46,659 nucleotides of DNA from Lachnospiraceae bacterium (GCA_029227035.1 JAQXZD010000109.1:1-46659); one strand, 5' to 3'. Counted from the stretch's first letter, positions 14,851 through 23,382 are shown. Translations and numbers: made by a program. Notes: a model not told the origin generated them from the letters alone.

Positions 14851-16248
14851 ATGGAAAAAGAAGTATTCAATGAATACAATAAAATGAAAAAAGATATTGC
14901 TTCAGTTAATACTAGGCGTGGAGGGTCTGCTGATGGTTTAAAGGGATTTTATGCTGAACGAGTTAACGCAACTGAAAATAATATAGAAAGAATAGAGAAA
15001 GGCATAAAGGCTAGAGTATACGTAGTAGATGACAATGGATCTAGTGATGCGGTTATTAAATATAGTAATGGACAATTAGGGCGTGAAATACAAGATAAAT
15101 GTGGTTATAATAATCCTTCTGCTATAAAAAAAATGATAGATAGTGGGCAGTATGATGGGATGGTTTTGGAAATAAACGAAGACCATTCTATATTTCAAAA
15201 TGGCAAGCAAGCGAGATGGAGAATTAGATTAGATATGGAAACAAATAAACACCCAAAAAACTCCCGCACCTTGGACATGTATGCTCGTTTATGTGAGGGA
15301 AAAGTAATCAATAAAACTGAAGAAGCCCACAGATTTGGCGTGGACGAACGATCCATCCAGCGCGACATTGACGACATACGCGCTTTTCTTGATGACCGGA
15401 GCACCACCTATACTTCGGACAACAGAACTGTTGTCTACGACCGTTCCAGGAAAGGCTTTATTATGCAGGGTGCCGAAGGCTCTGCCATGACCAATAGCGA
15501 AATTCTTGCCGTCACGAAGATTCTGTTGGAGAGCCGTGCTTTTACCAAGAAGGAGCTAAGCAATATTCTTGATAAGCTGGTAGAGGGTTGCGTTCCGCTG
15601 AAGAACATGAAGCTGGTCAGTGACCTGATTGCCAACGAGAAATACCACTATGTGGAACTGCATCATAAGCCGGTAACGCAGGACATGCTGTGGAAGCTGG
15701 GCGAGAACATTAAGGAGCATAATCTTTTGGAAATTAAATACACTAAGGCAGACGCACCGAAAGAATCCGTGAAGCGGATTATTGAACCGGTTGCCATCTT
15801 GTTTTCGGAGTATTATTTTTATCTGAATGCGTACATTGACGATATGGATGATAAGGGCAAATATGTACATAAATATGATTATCCGGCCATTTTCCGGCTG
15901 GATCGAATTCAGGATTACAAGATGCTCGGAGAGAAATTCCAGATTCCGTATGCCAACCGGTTTGAGGAAGGTGAGTTCCGGAAACGGATTCAGTTTATGT
16001 ATGCCGGTAAGCTCATGAATATCCGGCTAAAATATTATGGCAATAATCCGGAACCGATTTTGGACAGGCTTCCGACTGCCAGAATTATTGAGCAAAAGGA
16101 GTCGGAGGTCATCATTGAAGCGGAAGTGTACGGAAAAGGAATTGTGATGTGGCTGCTGAGTCAGGGAAGCCGTATTGAGGTGCTGAAGCCGGATTCCCTT
16201 CGGCAGGAGATGAAGCAGACGTTGCTGGAAATGCTGGATAGATATTAG
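14851..16248 (+). CDS. WYL-domain transcriptional regulator with an unusual N-terminal extension
   Basis: 465 residues from the ATG at 14851 (gtggaga upstream). Residues about 129-190 contain a DeoR-like helix-turn-helix (LDMYARLCEGKVINKTEEAHRFGVDERSIQRDID in two pieces). Residues about 275-360 are the WYL ligand-sensing domain, with the signature as YFYLNAY, followed by a WCX-like C-terminal domain to residue 465. Typical relatives begin near METNKHPKNSRTLDMY, here residue 129 (ATG at 15235, ggag 13 bases upstream). The first 128 residues are AT-richer and resemble a different, mobile-element-type protein (SADGLKGFYAERVNATENN, then NGQLGREIQDKCGY). A fusion or recombination joint is likely. 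It probably controls the rtcB regulon through the shared promoter element. Confidence 0.85.
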   Translation: MEKEVFNEYNKMKKDIASVNTRRGGSADGLKGFYAERVNATENNIERIEKGIKARVYVVDDNGSSDAVIKYSNGQLGREIQDKCGYNNPSAIKKMIDSGQYDGMVLEINEDHSIFQNGKQARWRIRLDMETNKHPKNSRTLDMYARLCEGKVINKTEEAHRFGVDERSIQRDIDDIRAFLDDRSTTYTSDNRTVVYDRSRKGFIMQGAEGSAMTNSEILAVTKILLESRAFTKKELSNILDKLVEGCVPLKNMKLVSDLIANEKYHYVELHHKPVTQDMLWKLGENIKEHNLLEIKYTKADAPKESVKRIIEPVAILFSEYYFYLNAYIDDMDDKGKYVHKYDYPAIFRLDRIQDYKMLGEKFQIPYANRFEEGEFRKRIQFMYAGKLMNIRLKYYGNNPEPILDRLPTARIIEQKESEVIIEAEVYGKGIVMWLLSQGSRIEVLKPDSLRQEMKQTLLEMLDRY

Positions 16249-16290
16249 GGAACTTTTTGAATGAAATAGTGTGAAAAAGTTCCCTAATAT
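16242..16290. terminator. Bidirectional terminator, 17-bp perfect inverted repeat
   Basis: 16242-16258 and 16274-16290 are perfect complements (core AGGGAACTTTTT / AAAAAGTTCCCT) with a 15-nt loop. The left arm contains the WYL stop codon. It sits between convergent genes, and A/T runs on both sides suit termination in both directions. Confidence 0.85.
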
Positions 16291-16306
16291 TATTGTAGAG
16301 GATACT

Positions 16307-17662
16307 CTAAACCGCTTTCTTCACGCAGCACCTCATAAGATAATCCTCAATCTTTTCATCCTTTCCCATCGCAGGCAGGCCGGTTCCGATTTTGTCGATG
16401 ATATCCTCGATTTCAGAAACATACGACTGATAGGCTGAAAAGGCGGCACCGTAGAAGGTGTTTGCATGTTCGTTGAGGTCATTTTCCATTTCCCGGATTG
16501 CAGAGTGGACATTGGTAAGGGTGTAATCGATACTGTCCTTGGAAAGCAGTGTTTCCAGCGTGCGGGAGAAGAAATCATCATAGAATCTGTGGTCATGTTC
16601 TTCGATTTCCGCCTGCTCAATAAAATAATCGAAATCGTACATGCTGTAATAGTCCCGGTTATCGTCCAGTTCACTTTCAAATTCGCTAAGAAGCGATTTG
16701 TAGCTTTTATCTACTTTTCCCATTAATTTATCATACCGCTCACTGACACCCATCATGGTGCACAATGTTTCCAGTGGTTTTCTTGTGTCTTCAAATACAG
16801 AGCAGATCCATCTACTGTAAAATTCGGCTGCCTCTTTTGACAGGGATTTGGAATTGCCGGTGGTAATGTACTTCTCGGCTTCGTCATAAGCCTTTCGGAT
16901 GTAATGATCCCGTGCTTTTCTACATTCTGATTTGGAAGTGTAAACCTTTCCCAGGGCAGAAGAATTATAGAAAAGATGGTGCGGGGTAATCAGCTTCCTG
17001 GATTTCAGACGTTTATGGAATGCTGTGGCAAGTGGTGAGTGCGTTTCCTGAAAATCATCATATCCATTGGAAATAGCTGCGGCTTTGGCAAATTCTGCGG
17101 TTGTCGGATTCTCTTCCGTTGGGAGTGAAAAACCGGACATTTTGATGCCTGCCTTTTCGTATTGCACTTTGGTATAAGGATTTTCAATCGTTGCATTCCC
17201 AAGATTCGTGTATTCCACGCCTGGAACCCGAAGCGGAATGGAGAAGCTGTTGTTGCACAAATAGATTTTCTTTTCCTGTTTATCTAACAGTTCTGCCAGT
17301 TCTTCCTGATTCATGGCAATCAGTTCCATATCCGGCAAAAAGTCTGGATCTTTGGCACATTCGCATACAATACTTAGCTTTTCATTCCAGTTGTTTTGTT
17401 CTTCAGCGGTCAGCTTTTGATAAAGACGATATTCTACGCCCAGGGCAAGGCATATTTGACGAAGGCAGTCAGCCTGCGTGCAATCGATTTTTTCGATGGC
17501 ATCTGCTTCCGTTTCATAATAGTGCTGCCTGAGCCAGTTCTGTAATTGTCCGTTCATATGATATTTCATGATTTCTTCCGGGTTGAAATTTTTGCGAAGC
17601 TCATCAAGGGAATGAATCGTGGTGTTGAATAACACCAGTTCTACTTTGTTATTTTGTGTCAT
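16307..17662 (-). CDS. Uncharacterised 451-aa protein of the WYL/rtcB regulon
   Basis: 451 residues from the ATG at 17662 (aaggagattacgtcg upstream). Soluble, acidic and largely helical; no signal peptide or membrane helix. The N-terminus (VELVLFNTTIHSLDELRKNF, then GQLQNWLRQHYYETEADAIEKI) resembles an N-terminal module I have seen on otherwise different proteins but cannot name. The middle contains Cys residues without a clear zinc motif (CTQADC, VCECA, YLCNN). The C-terminal half looks like long helices (RKARDHYIRKAYDEAEKYI, YDFDYFIEQAEIEEHDHRF). No enzymatic motif was found. Its promoter carries the same operator as rtcB and the WYL gene, so a role in the same response is inferred. Confidence 0.75.
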   Translation of the reverse strand: MTQNNKVELVLFNTTIHSLDELRKNFNPEEIMKYHMNGQLQNWLRQHYYETEADAIEKIDCTQADCLRQICLALGVEYRLYQKLTAEEQNNWNEKLSIVCECAKDPDFLPDMELIAMNQEELAELLDKQEKKIYLCNNSFSIPLRVPGVEYTNLGNATIENPYTKVQYEKAGIKMSGFSLPTEENPTTAEFAKAAAISNGYDDFQETHSPLATAFHKRLKSRKLITPHHLFYNSSALGKVYTSKSECRKARDHYIRKAYDEAEKYITTGNSKSLSKEAAEFYSRWICSVFEDTRKPLETLCTMMGVSERYDKLMGKVDKSYKSLLSEFESELDDNRDYYSMYDFDYFIEQAEIEEHDHRFYDDFFSRTLETLLSKDSIDYTLTNVHSAIREMENDLNEHANTFYGAAFSAYQSYVSEIEDIIDKIGTGLPAMGKDEKIEDYLMRCCVKKAV

Positions 17663-17711
17663 CGACGTAATCTCCTTTCAAATAATTTATGTTTATCAAC
17701 TTTCTGTACCT

Positions 17712-17743
17712 ATCATATCTTGACTGGATGACACCGAATGTCA
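17712..17743 (-). promoter_or_regulatory. Promoter of the 451-aa gene with TGACA-N5-TGTCA element
   Basis: Reading the minus strand: TGACA-ttcgg-TGTCA (17729-17743), 11 bp, then TATGAT (17712-17717). The flank CAAGATATGATA is identical to that at the rtcB promoter. The leader is about 45 nt. Confidence 0.8.
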
Positions 17744-17781
17744 GGGTGAAAAAGGATTTTATATCTAGTATAAATTATCCA

Positions 17782-17963
17782 TTGCATGGTGATGATGCAA
17801 ATGCTATAATTTCGTAAAAGCATTACATTTTCATGTTAAGCATAGTCCGACATGACGGACTGTTTTCTAGGTATCTTAAATTATTAACAAGCGTTTCGAA
17901 AATTCTTGCTTTTTATTTCAATATGGCGAAGCAGGAATTTTGGTTGCTCATTGTGATTCCTGC
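17782..17963 (+). promoter_or_regulatory. Promoter and hairpin-rich leader of the Rpn-family pseudogene
   Basis: TTGCAT (17782-17787), 17 bp, TATAAT (17805-17810). The 170-nt leader contains AGTCCG/CGGACT (17844-17861, then gtttt) and GCAGGAAT/ATTCCTGC (17931-17938 and 17956-17963). These may be an attenuator or remnant structures. Confidence 0.5.
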
Positions 17964-17990
17964 TATACAACAGAATAGGGGGAAATACAC

Positions 17991-18766
17991 ATGAGTGGAA
18001 ACAGAGAGTACAAAAGTGATGTGTTTAGTATGCTGTTGGAGGACAAAACAAATGCCTTGCAGCTTTATAACGCATTGAACAAATCAGAATATACCGATCC
18101 GGAGATGGTGGAAATAAGGACTCTGGACAAGGGAGTATCGCTATCAGTGCGGAATGATGCAGCATTTGTTTTGGATTCAAATCTAAGTATTTATGAGCAT
18201 CAGTCAACGGTATGTCCGAATATGCCGGTGCGGTGCATCATATATTTCAGCAGTATCATAGAAAAAATGGTAAAGAGTCAATGGAGCAACCGGAACTGGA
18301 ATTGACCTGCCGGGTGTATAATATTAATTGCGGACGGAACAAGGCGTTGTTGGATGCCTGCCCGGTACTTAGAGAGTATATGCTTTTTGTAGATTATGTG
18401 AGAGAATATCATGCAAACCAGGGATATGAAAATCTGGAGATGGCAATCAATCTTGCAATCGATCGCTGTATCCGGGAGAATGTGCTGAAGGATTTTCTGG
18501 TTGAGAATCGTTCGGAGGTGGTGAAGGTGACACAACTGGATTATACATTTGACAGGCAAATTGAATTGGAGCGGGCTGATGCCAGAAAGGAAGGCTGGAC
18601 CGAAGGAAGAGCAGAAGGAAGAGCCGAGGGAAGAACAGAAGGTAGTGCACAGCAGATTATTGAAATTGGGCGTGAGATTGGTTGGACCAATGATGAAATT
18701 CTTGAGCGCCTGAAAACAAAACTGAATATATCCGAAGAACAGGCCAGGTCATATATGACAAAATGA
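17991..18766 (+). pseudogene. Rpn/YhgA-type PD-(D/E)XK nuclease (transposase-like) gene, broken by deletion and frameshift
   Basis: The first frame (ATG 17991, RBS aggggga) encodes GNREYKSDVFSMLLEDKTNA through MPVRCIIYFSSIIEKMVK, the usual N-terminal half of this family, then ends abnormally at 18305. A second frame resumes with EQPELELTCRVYNINCG and runs through REYMLFVDYVREYHANQGYE and VVKVTQLDYTFDRQIELE to 18766. In relatives about 50 residues (the region with NIYG...KIPTPHF...FYNG) lie between these blocks; here they are missing, so a deletion that shifted the frame is inferred. The C-terminus has tandem EGRAEGRAEGRTEG repeats. Family members promote recombination or act as mobile nucleases; this copy should be inactive. 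Confidence 0.8.
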
Positions 18767-18780
18767 TAATTTTGAAGTAG

Positions 18781-18816
18781 AACAGGCACCTATCACATTC
18801 ATAGGGGCCTGTTTTA
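18781..18816. terminator. Terminator between the pseudogene and the VWA gene
   Basis: AACAGGCaCCTAT (18781-18793) and ATAGGgGCCTGTT (18801-18813) pair with one internal mismatch, followed by TTATTT. It can serve the convergent rtcB operon too, whose last codons lie in it. Confidence 0.75.
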
Positions 18817-20649
18817 TTTCATATAAAACACCTTTCCCTTTGGCACAAAGGGCAGACGATTTCCCTTTGGAAGCAGAAATGCATGTTCCCGTTTTATTTT
18901 CAAATCCGATTCTATGTATCCGTCTGTAATAACAAGGATTGGACCGTTTGCAGGAAAATCTTTTGCCTTTTCCAGTGCGTCCACTCCGGGCTGCAGGACG
19001 GTGCCGCCCCGCCCGGTAACTTCTACTCTGCCGGCAATTTCTTCCGGCGGAAGATAGCCGGCATCTGTGGCTGCGGCATCGCAGAAAATGAGCCGGACAT
19101 AGGGTACATCTTTGGAAACGGCATAGCTTGCAATGGCTCCAAGCGCAAGTCCAATCTGCTGTGTGGACATGGAACCGGAGGTGTCAATGACAACTCCGAA
19201 GGTTCTGCTTGTCAGATCTCTTTCCTGGAAAGCGTAGCTTGGTCTTGGGATATCCGGCGTGGCACCCTGGCGGCGGCTTGGCCTTGCGTAGGTGCGGTGT
19301 TTTCCCAGTGGCGGGAACTGCGCGTCAAACCATTCGGCAAGTTCTGCTTCCCATGGAATCGGTGGCATGGACAGGGCACGGATTTCTTCAATCAGTCCTG
19401 CGGGGATCAGGCCCCTGCCTTTGATAATATGAAAATCAAGTCCCTCACGCAGGGAATTCCGAAAAAAATCATCCAGGGAAATACCTTTGTCCAGCCCTTC
19501 AAAATGCGGACTGTTATTTCCGAAAATATCTCCTTTTCCATAACCGCGGAAGGTTTTGAGTTTCTTGTATTTTCGAAGCTCACGGACAATGCGGTCATAG
19601 ATTGCCTCTGCGGATAAGCCGTGCAGTGTCTTATCATAAAGCAGTCCTTCCCTGGGCATGGTCCCAATCTGCATTTCATGGAGCCAGTCGTTAATCACGT
19701 AATCGCATGCCACGTTCCAGAGATAAGAGTCGCGCCCCTGACAACGTTTATGATGACAGAGCCCTGCATGGAGATATTCGTGCGCCAGTACGAATTTCCA
19801 TTCCTCCTCCGTAAATCCGCAGGTGGGATTTGCATAGATTTCCCCAAGGGAAGCGTCCACGGCTGCAATCTGGATTTCATACCGGTGACAGATATCCACA
19901 TCTTCTATAATTTTAAAAGAAGCTGCAAGTCCGCCCAGTAAAGGAAAGTGAGACAGAAACCATTCGGCAGCTTTGGTGACAGGGGTATCTCTTTTTTCGG
20001 TCCACTTATGTTCGCCGGCAGTGCTTACTGCTTCCTTAACGGAATGAGTGATTGCATAGGAAAACTTTGCGGCAAATGAATTGGTCTCATGATTTTTATA
20101 AACAATCGGATGATTCAGTCCAATCATATCGCAGTTGTCAGCGGAGTTTAGTCCATAAGTCTGCCTGGGTTCGGTTCCCTCTTCTGTTAACAGATATTCA
20201 TAAATTCTGGCTTCATCATTCATCCTGAGTTTCGGATAGGCGGAAGCCGGATCTAAAACCAGTGGACATCCAAAACCGATATCCATAAGAAATCTTGTGA
20301 CATAAATATCACAGGCTTTATTCCAGACTGCAGGAAAATATTCCAGTGTCTGGGGAAGCTTATCGGAATCAAAATGACCGAATGCTGGGTGAAGCAGACA
20401 ATGTGCCAGTGCATATGCCCACTCTTCTGCGGTCAGCCGGGCGTTGTAGTCTGTATAAATCTGTCCGCCGGAAGTGACGCAGGCAATGCTTCCCCGCCCG
20501 TTCAGGTGTGATGCCCTGGGATAAATATCGCCGTCCAGCTGACAAAATAGCGGATGATCAAGCAGAATGCGGGCACCCTGTTGAAGAACGGAATAGCCGG
20601 CCGGCTCCTGTTGATTTGAATAATAATATTTGTTATGAAAAGTAAGCAT
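18814..20649 (-). CDS. VWA-like protein with duplicated metallopeptidase module (DUF2201 type)
   Basis: 611 residues from the ATG at 20649 (gaggt upstream). Residues about 72-120 and 280-325 are internal homologues: T-x-EEW...LAH-xx-LH...WN-x-ACD-x-x. The second copy has an intact HExxH zinc-protease motif (H290-E-Y-L-H294, then CHH). In the first copy the Glu is replaced (H83-C-L-L-H87). The C-terminus (about 470-600) is a von Willebrand A domain with a MIDAS motif (DTSGSMS), a Thr in GGTVLQPG and the Asp in LVITDGYIE. It matches the pairing of DUF2201/VWA proteins with MoxR ATPases. It is last in the rtcB operon, 16 bp after moxR. It is cytoplasmic and may act as a chaperone- or protease-like partner. 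Confidence 0.88.
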   Translation of the reverse strand: MLTFHNKYYYSNQQEPAGYSVLQQGARILLDHPLFCQLDGDIYPRASHLNGRGSIACVTSGGQIYTDYNARLTAEEWAYALAHCLLHPAFGHFDSDKLPQTLEYFPAVWNKACDIYVTRFLMDIGFGCPLVLDPASAYPKLRMNDEARIYEYLLTEEGTEPRQTYGLNSADNCDMIGLNHPIVYKNHETNSFAAKFSYAITHSVKEAVSTAGEHKWTEKRDTPVTKAAEWFLSHFPLLGGLAASFKIIEDVDICHRYEIQIAAVDASLGEIYANPTCGFTEEEWKFVLAHEYLHAGLCHHKRCQGRDSYLWNVACDYVINDWLHEMQIGTMPREGLLYDKTLHGLSAEAIYDRIVRELRKYKKLKTFRGYGKGDIFGNNSPHFEGLDKGISLDDFFRNSLREGLDFHIIKGRGLIPAGLIEEIRALSMPPIPWEAELAEWFDAQFPPLGKHRTYARPSRRQGATPDIPRPSYAFQERDLTSRTFGVVIDTSGSMSTQQIGLALGAIASYAVSKDVPYVRLIFCDAAATDAGYLPPEEIAGRVEVTGRGGTVLQPGVDALEKAKDFPANGPILVITDGYIESDLKIKREHAFLLPKGNRLPFVPKGKVFYMK

Positions 20650-20665
20650 GTTGATTACCTCTTTT

Positions 20666-21724
20666 TTATTTATTTACAAGGCGTGGCAGATCACGGATCA
20701 CTTCTACCATGAACCAGTCCGGAAGTGCGTGTTCATCATCTGCGGCAACCGTCATCTGTGCAATTTCAAAATTGATCACAGACAGCTCTTTAATCATTCC
20801 CTTGGCGCGATATACAAAGGAAAGCATATTTCCGGAAATGTCCTTTTTGTTCTGCGGCAGTTCTTCCAGAAGTTTAGCCCGGAAGGACTGTGCCAGAAAA
20901 TAGAGCACATCCCGGTCATCCGGTTTTGCCGGCCATTTGGCTTTTTGTGCAATAATTTCATCGAGGATATGGTTATTCTTGAGGCTTTTGGTATAAGCTA
21001 AGAACATACCGGCATGGGATGGAGACAGGCATCCATAGGCAAGCATTTTCAAAGTGTTTGTCGGAATTTCTTTTTCCCCTGCACCGTATTCAGTCAGTGC
21101 ATCGCTTAACATATGCCAGGAACGGGGCGTGGAAAAAGGCTCCTCTGTTTTCGGCGGCTCTGAGAAGAGGTGATCCGGTCTCTGGATAATGTAGTCAATC
21201 ACCCATGAATGGAGTCCGGCACTCTGTGCCCATTTAATCCACTGTCTGGCGTCGGCTTTCAACTGTACATGAAACATGCGGTTAATCAGGGCAGATGACA
21301 TGGTCTTTACAATGGCGCTGTCCTGTGCCCGGTTTCCGGCACCTACCACAATGCTGCCTTCCAGGAGGTAATATTCCCCAATTCTTCTTTCGTGGATGAG
21401 GGAGTAAAAAGCTTTCTGGACTTCCTGTGAGCAGGCATTTAACTCATCCAGAAAAAGGACATACGGTTCCTTTCTGGCAATCATTTTTGGCGGGAGGAAT
21501 TCGGAGGTGTCCCCTTTGATCTGTGGGATTCCGATGATATCCTCCGGTGCCAGCTGGCTTCCAAGCAGTGAAACGCATGGAAGACCAACTTCTGCGGCAA
21601 ATTGCTCTACGAGAGCTGATTTTCCGATTCCCGGTGCACCCCAGATAAACACCGGTCTTGAGGGCGCAATATTTAATAATATTTCTAAGAGGTCACTCTG
21701 GGTGACCGTAATTGGCAGATTCAT
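20666..21724 (-). CDS. MoxR-type AAA+ ATPase
   Basis: 352 residues from the ATG at 21724. Walker A is GAPGIGKS at residues 29-36, Walker B is YVLFLDELNA near residues 88-97, and the helix after it (EVQKAFYSLIHERRIG) and the sensor region (VGAGNRAQDSA) are as in MoxR/CbbQ-like ATPases. MoxR proteins work with VWA-domain partners to remodel or insert metals into target complexes. The VWA gene follows 16 bp later and the small Cys-rich gene ends 4 bp before, so these three and rtcB form one operon. Confidence 0.9.
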   Translation of the reverse strand: MNLPITVTQSDLLEILLNIAPSRPVFIWGAPGIGKSALVEQFAAEVGLPCVSLLGSQLAPEDIIGIPQIKGDTSEFLPPKMIARKEPYVLFLDELNACSQEVQKAFYSLIHERRIGEYYLLEGSIVVGAGNRAQDSAIVKTMSSALINRMFHVQLKADARQWIKWAQSAGLHSWVIDYIIQRPDHLFSEPPKTEEPFSTPRSWHMLSDALTEYGAGEKEIPTNTLKMLAYGCLSPSHAGMFLAYTKSLKNNHILDEIIAQKAKWPAKPDDRDVLYFLAQSFRAKLLEELPQNKKDISGNMLSFVYRAKGMIKELSVINFEIAQMTVAADDEHALPDWFMVEVIRDLPRLVNK

Positions 21725-21728
21725 ATCG

Positions 21729-21905
21729 CTATATTCCTTTCATTTTTTCGTTATACTGTTTTTTCTTGTTGATATGGCGAACCTTTGCCCGCGGATAGTA
21801 TTTGCGGCAGTGCTGGCAATAGCCTTTATATTCTGCGGTACGTCCTTTCTGGCATTCGCCGTAACTTATGTAATATTTGCATGGTGTTTCTCTGAATTTG
21901 CTCAT
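21729..21905 (-). CDS. Small Cys-rich (zinc-ribbon-like) protein of the rtcB operon
   Basis: 58 residues from the ATG at 21905 (aaagga upstream); an in-frame ATG at 21938 has a weaker context. Four cysteines in the order C-x8-C-x11-C-x2-C (PCKYYISYGEC, GYCQHC) could bind one zinc. The C-terminal half is strongly basic (YPRAKVRHINKKKQYNEKMK), suggesting nucleic-acid or ribonucleoprotein binding. It sits 64 bp after rtcB and 4 bp before moxR, a tight coupling that argues it is real and part of the system. I know no named family; function is inferred only from composition and context. Confidence 0.7.
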   Translation of the reverse strand: MSKFRETPCKYYISYGECQKGRTAEYKGYCQHCRKYYPRAKVRHINKKKQYNEKMKGI

Positions 21906-21969
21906 CACAAACACATCCTTTCTTCTTGGCTTGAACAAAATATGGTACGTTCCTGCGAATAATGTGAAT

Positions 21970-23115
21970 TTAACTTCCAGCTTTGTAGTTGTAAATTGGA
22001 CGAATAGTCTTATCGATATTTACGGTAGCTCCTATGACATCCTGAATATCCGCAAGACTCCGATAGGCAAACGGAGCTTCATCCAACGTTTCCCGGCTGA
22101 TGCAGGAAGAATAAATCCCTTTCATGGAAGCTTTGAAGGCGGAAAGCGTATAGTTATTTTTGATATCTTCACGCTTCATAATTCTTCCGGAGCCGTGGGG
22201 TGCGGAGCAGTTCCATTCGGTATTTCCAAGTCCTGTACCCAGAAGGATTCCATCACGCATGTTGATTGGAATAATCACTTTTTCGCCAGCCTGCGCTGAG
22301 ATTGCACCTTTCCGAAGAACCGGAGCACCAAACTGCTCAAGGACTGTTTGGGAAGTATCAACATAATTGTGAATGCAGGAGTAAGTGTCTGCAATTTTCC
22401 ATTTCATGCCTTTGCAGATTTCTGCAATCATAATGTCGCGGCTGATACGGGCATATTCCTGCACAATTGTTAAATCATGAATGTAAGAGTCCTTTAAAGA
22501 GCCCTCCAGATAAGTGAGCTCATAAGGAACCTGGATATTCTGCGCTTTCAGAAATTTTTGCCCTTCGTTCAGATAATATTCTGTCACTTCTTTTCCCAGA
22601 TGCCGGCTGCCGGAGTGAATGACAAGATACGTGTTTTTATCCGTATCCTGGTCCACCTCGATAAAATGATTTCCGGCTCCAAGACTTCCAGCGGAAAGCA
22701 GGGCTTTGTTCCGGTTAATATGTGCGCCGCAATGCAGTCTGTCAAAATCGAAATCAGCGATATATGGGTGCACATTATTTCTGATGGAAAAGCCGGATGG
22801 TACCCGTTCCCGGATGACGGTATCCAGTTTTGGAAATTCTTTTACTCTGCCTTTGATTTTTGCAAGCGTCATGCCGCAGCCGATGTCGATGCCCACCACA
22901 TTTGGCATAAGTTTCTCACCGACAGTCATGGTGAGCCCGATTGTGCATACTTTTCCCGGATGGACATCAGGCATAACGCGGATACGTGTTCCCTTGGAAG
23001 TCTCATTGTCGCAGAGCATCTGAAGCTGGGCGAGAGCGTACTTCTCTATGGGATGGTTGTTTGTAGTGAAAATAGTAGCGGAAGTGTATGTTCCGTTTAT
23101 TGTTGTAGTTCCCAT
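21970..23115 (-). CDS. rtcB: RtcB RNA-splicing ligase
   Basis: 381 residues from the ATG at 23115 (aaagga 10 bases upstream). RtcB joins RNA 2',3'-cyclic phosphate or 3'-phosphate ends to 5'-OH ends using GTP and Mn2+. Conserved blocks are all present: PDVHPGK at 49-55, VVGIDIGCGM at 73-82 with metal ligands D77 and C80, LGAGNHFIEV, HSGSRHLG, and the GMP-accepting-His region NCSAPHGSGR. The length fits the short RtcB subfamily rather than the E. coli type of about 408 aa. No RtcA cyclase and no sigma-54 RtcR regulator is nearby; instead the operon has MoxR and VWA genes and a WYL-type promoter element. It is the first enzyme gene of a four-gene operon. Confidence 0.95.
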   Translation of the reverse strand: MGTTTINGTYTSATIFTTNNHPIEKYALAQLQMLCDNETSKGTRIRVMPDVHPGKVCTIGLTMTVGEKLMPNVVGIDIGCGMTLAKIKGRVKEFPKLDTVIRERVPSGFSIRNNVHPYIADFDFDRLHCGAHINRNKALLSAGSLGAGNHFIEVDQDTDKNTYLVIHSGSRHLGKEVTEYYLNEGQKFLKAQNIQVPYELTYLEGSLKDSYIHDLTIVQEYARISRDIMIAEICKGMKWKIADTYSCIHNYVDTSQTVLEQFGAPVLRKGAISAQAGEKVIIPINMRDGILLGTGLGNTEWNCSAPHGSGRIMKREDIKNNYTLSAFKASMKGIYSSCISRETLDEAPFAYRSLADIQDVIGATVNIDKTIRPIYNYKAGS

Positions 23116-23211
23116 ATCTTCGAAATCCTTTCGTGAAGGTATAGGAGTACCCTTTACGGATAAACAGCTACCGGTAGAAAATTTATAGAAATTGATAAAA
23201 GTGTTCTATAG

Positions 23212-23289
23212 TTACTGTTCCAATCCCCAAGAGGTCCTACACCTGTTATTAAATTGTAAAGTGAATGAGTGATTGTTTACTGTTGTCAT
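23212..23289 (-). CDS. 25-aa leader ORF upstream of rtcB
   Basis: The leader of the rtcB operon contains an ATG (23289) preceded by a near-perfect Shine-Dalgarno (aaaggaggtcaatt), far stronger than that of rtcB itself. The frame encodes MTTVNNHSFTLQFNNR then CRTSWGLEQ and a stop at 23212-23214, 96 bp before rtcB. It may be a leader peptide controlling operon translation, a tiny protein, or the remnant of a longer one: another frame from 23279 to about 23150 is also open (GVGPLGDWNSNYRTLL), so a frameshift is conceivable. No family recognised. Confidence 0.5.
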   Translation of the reverse strand: MTTVNNHSFTLQFNNRCRTSWGLEQ

Positions 23290-23327
23290 AATTGACCTCC
23301 TTTCATGAAAGTATCTTTATAGTTACA

Positions 23328-23382
23328 CTAATTCAATATATCGGATCATGAGGAAAAATCCTTAAACTTTTTCTTGAATTAG
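23328..23382 (-). other. Stem-loop in the rtcB operon leader
   Basis: CTAATTCAA (23328-23336) and TTGAATTAG (23374-23382) can pair, enclosing a small AGGA/TCCT hairpin (23351-23362). This lies just downstream of the predicted start of the rtcB transcript, followed by a palindrome (CTTTCATGAAAG, 23300-23311) next to the leader-ORF RBS. A regulatory RNA structure is possible. Confidence 0.45.
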
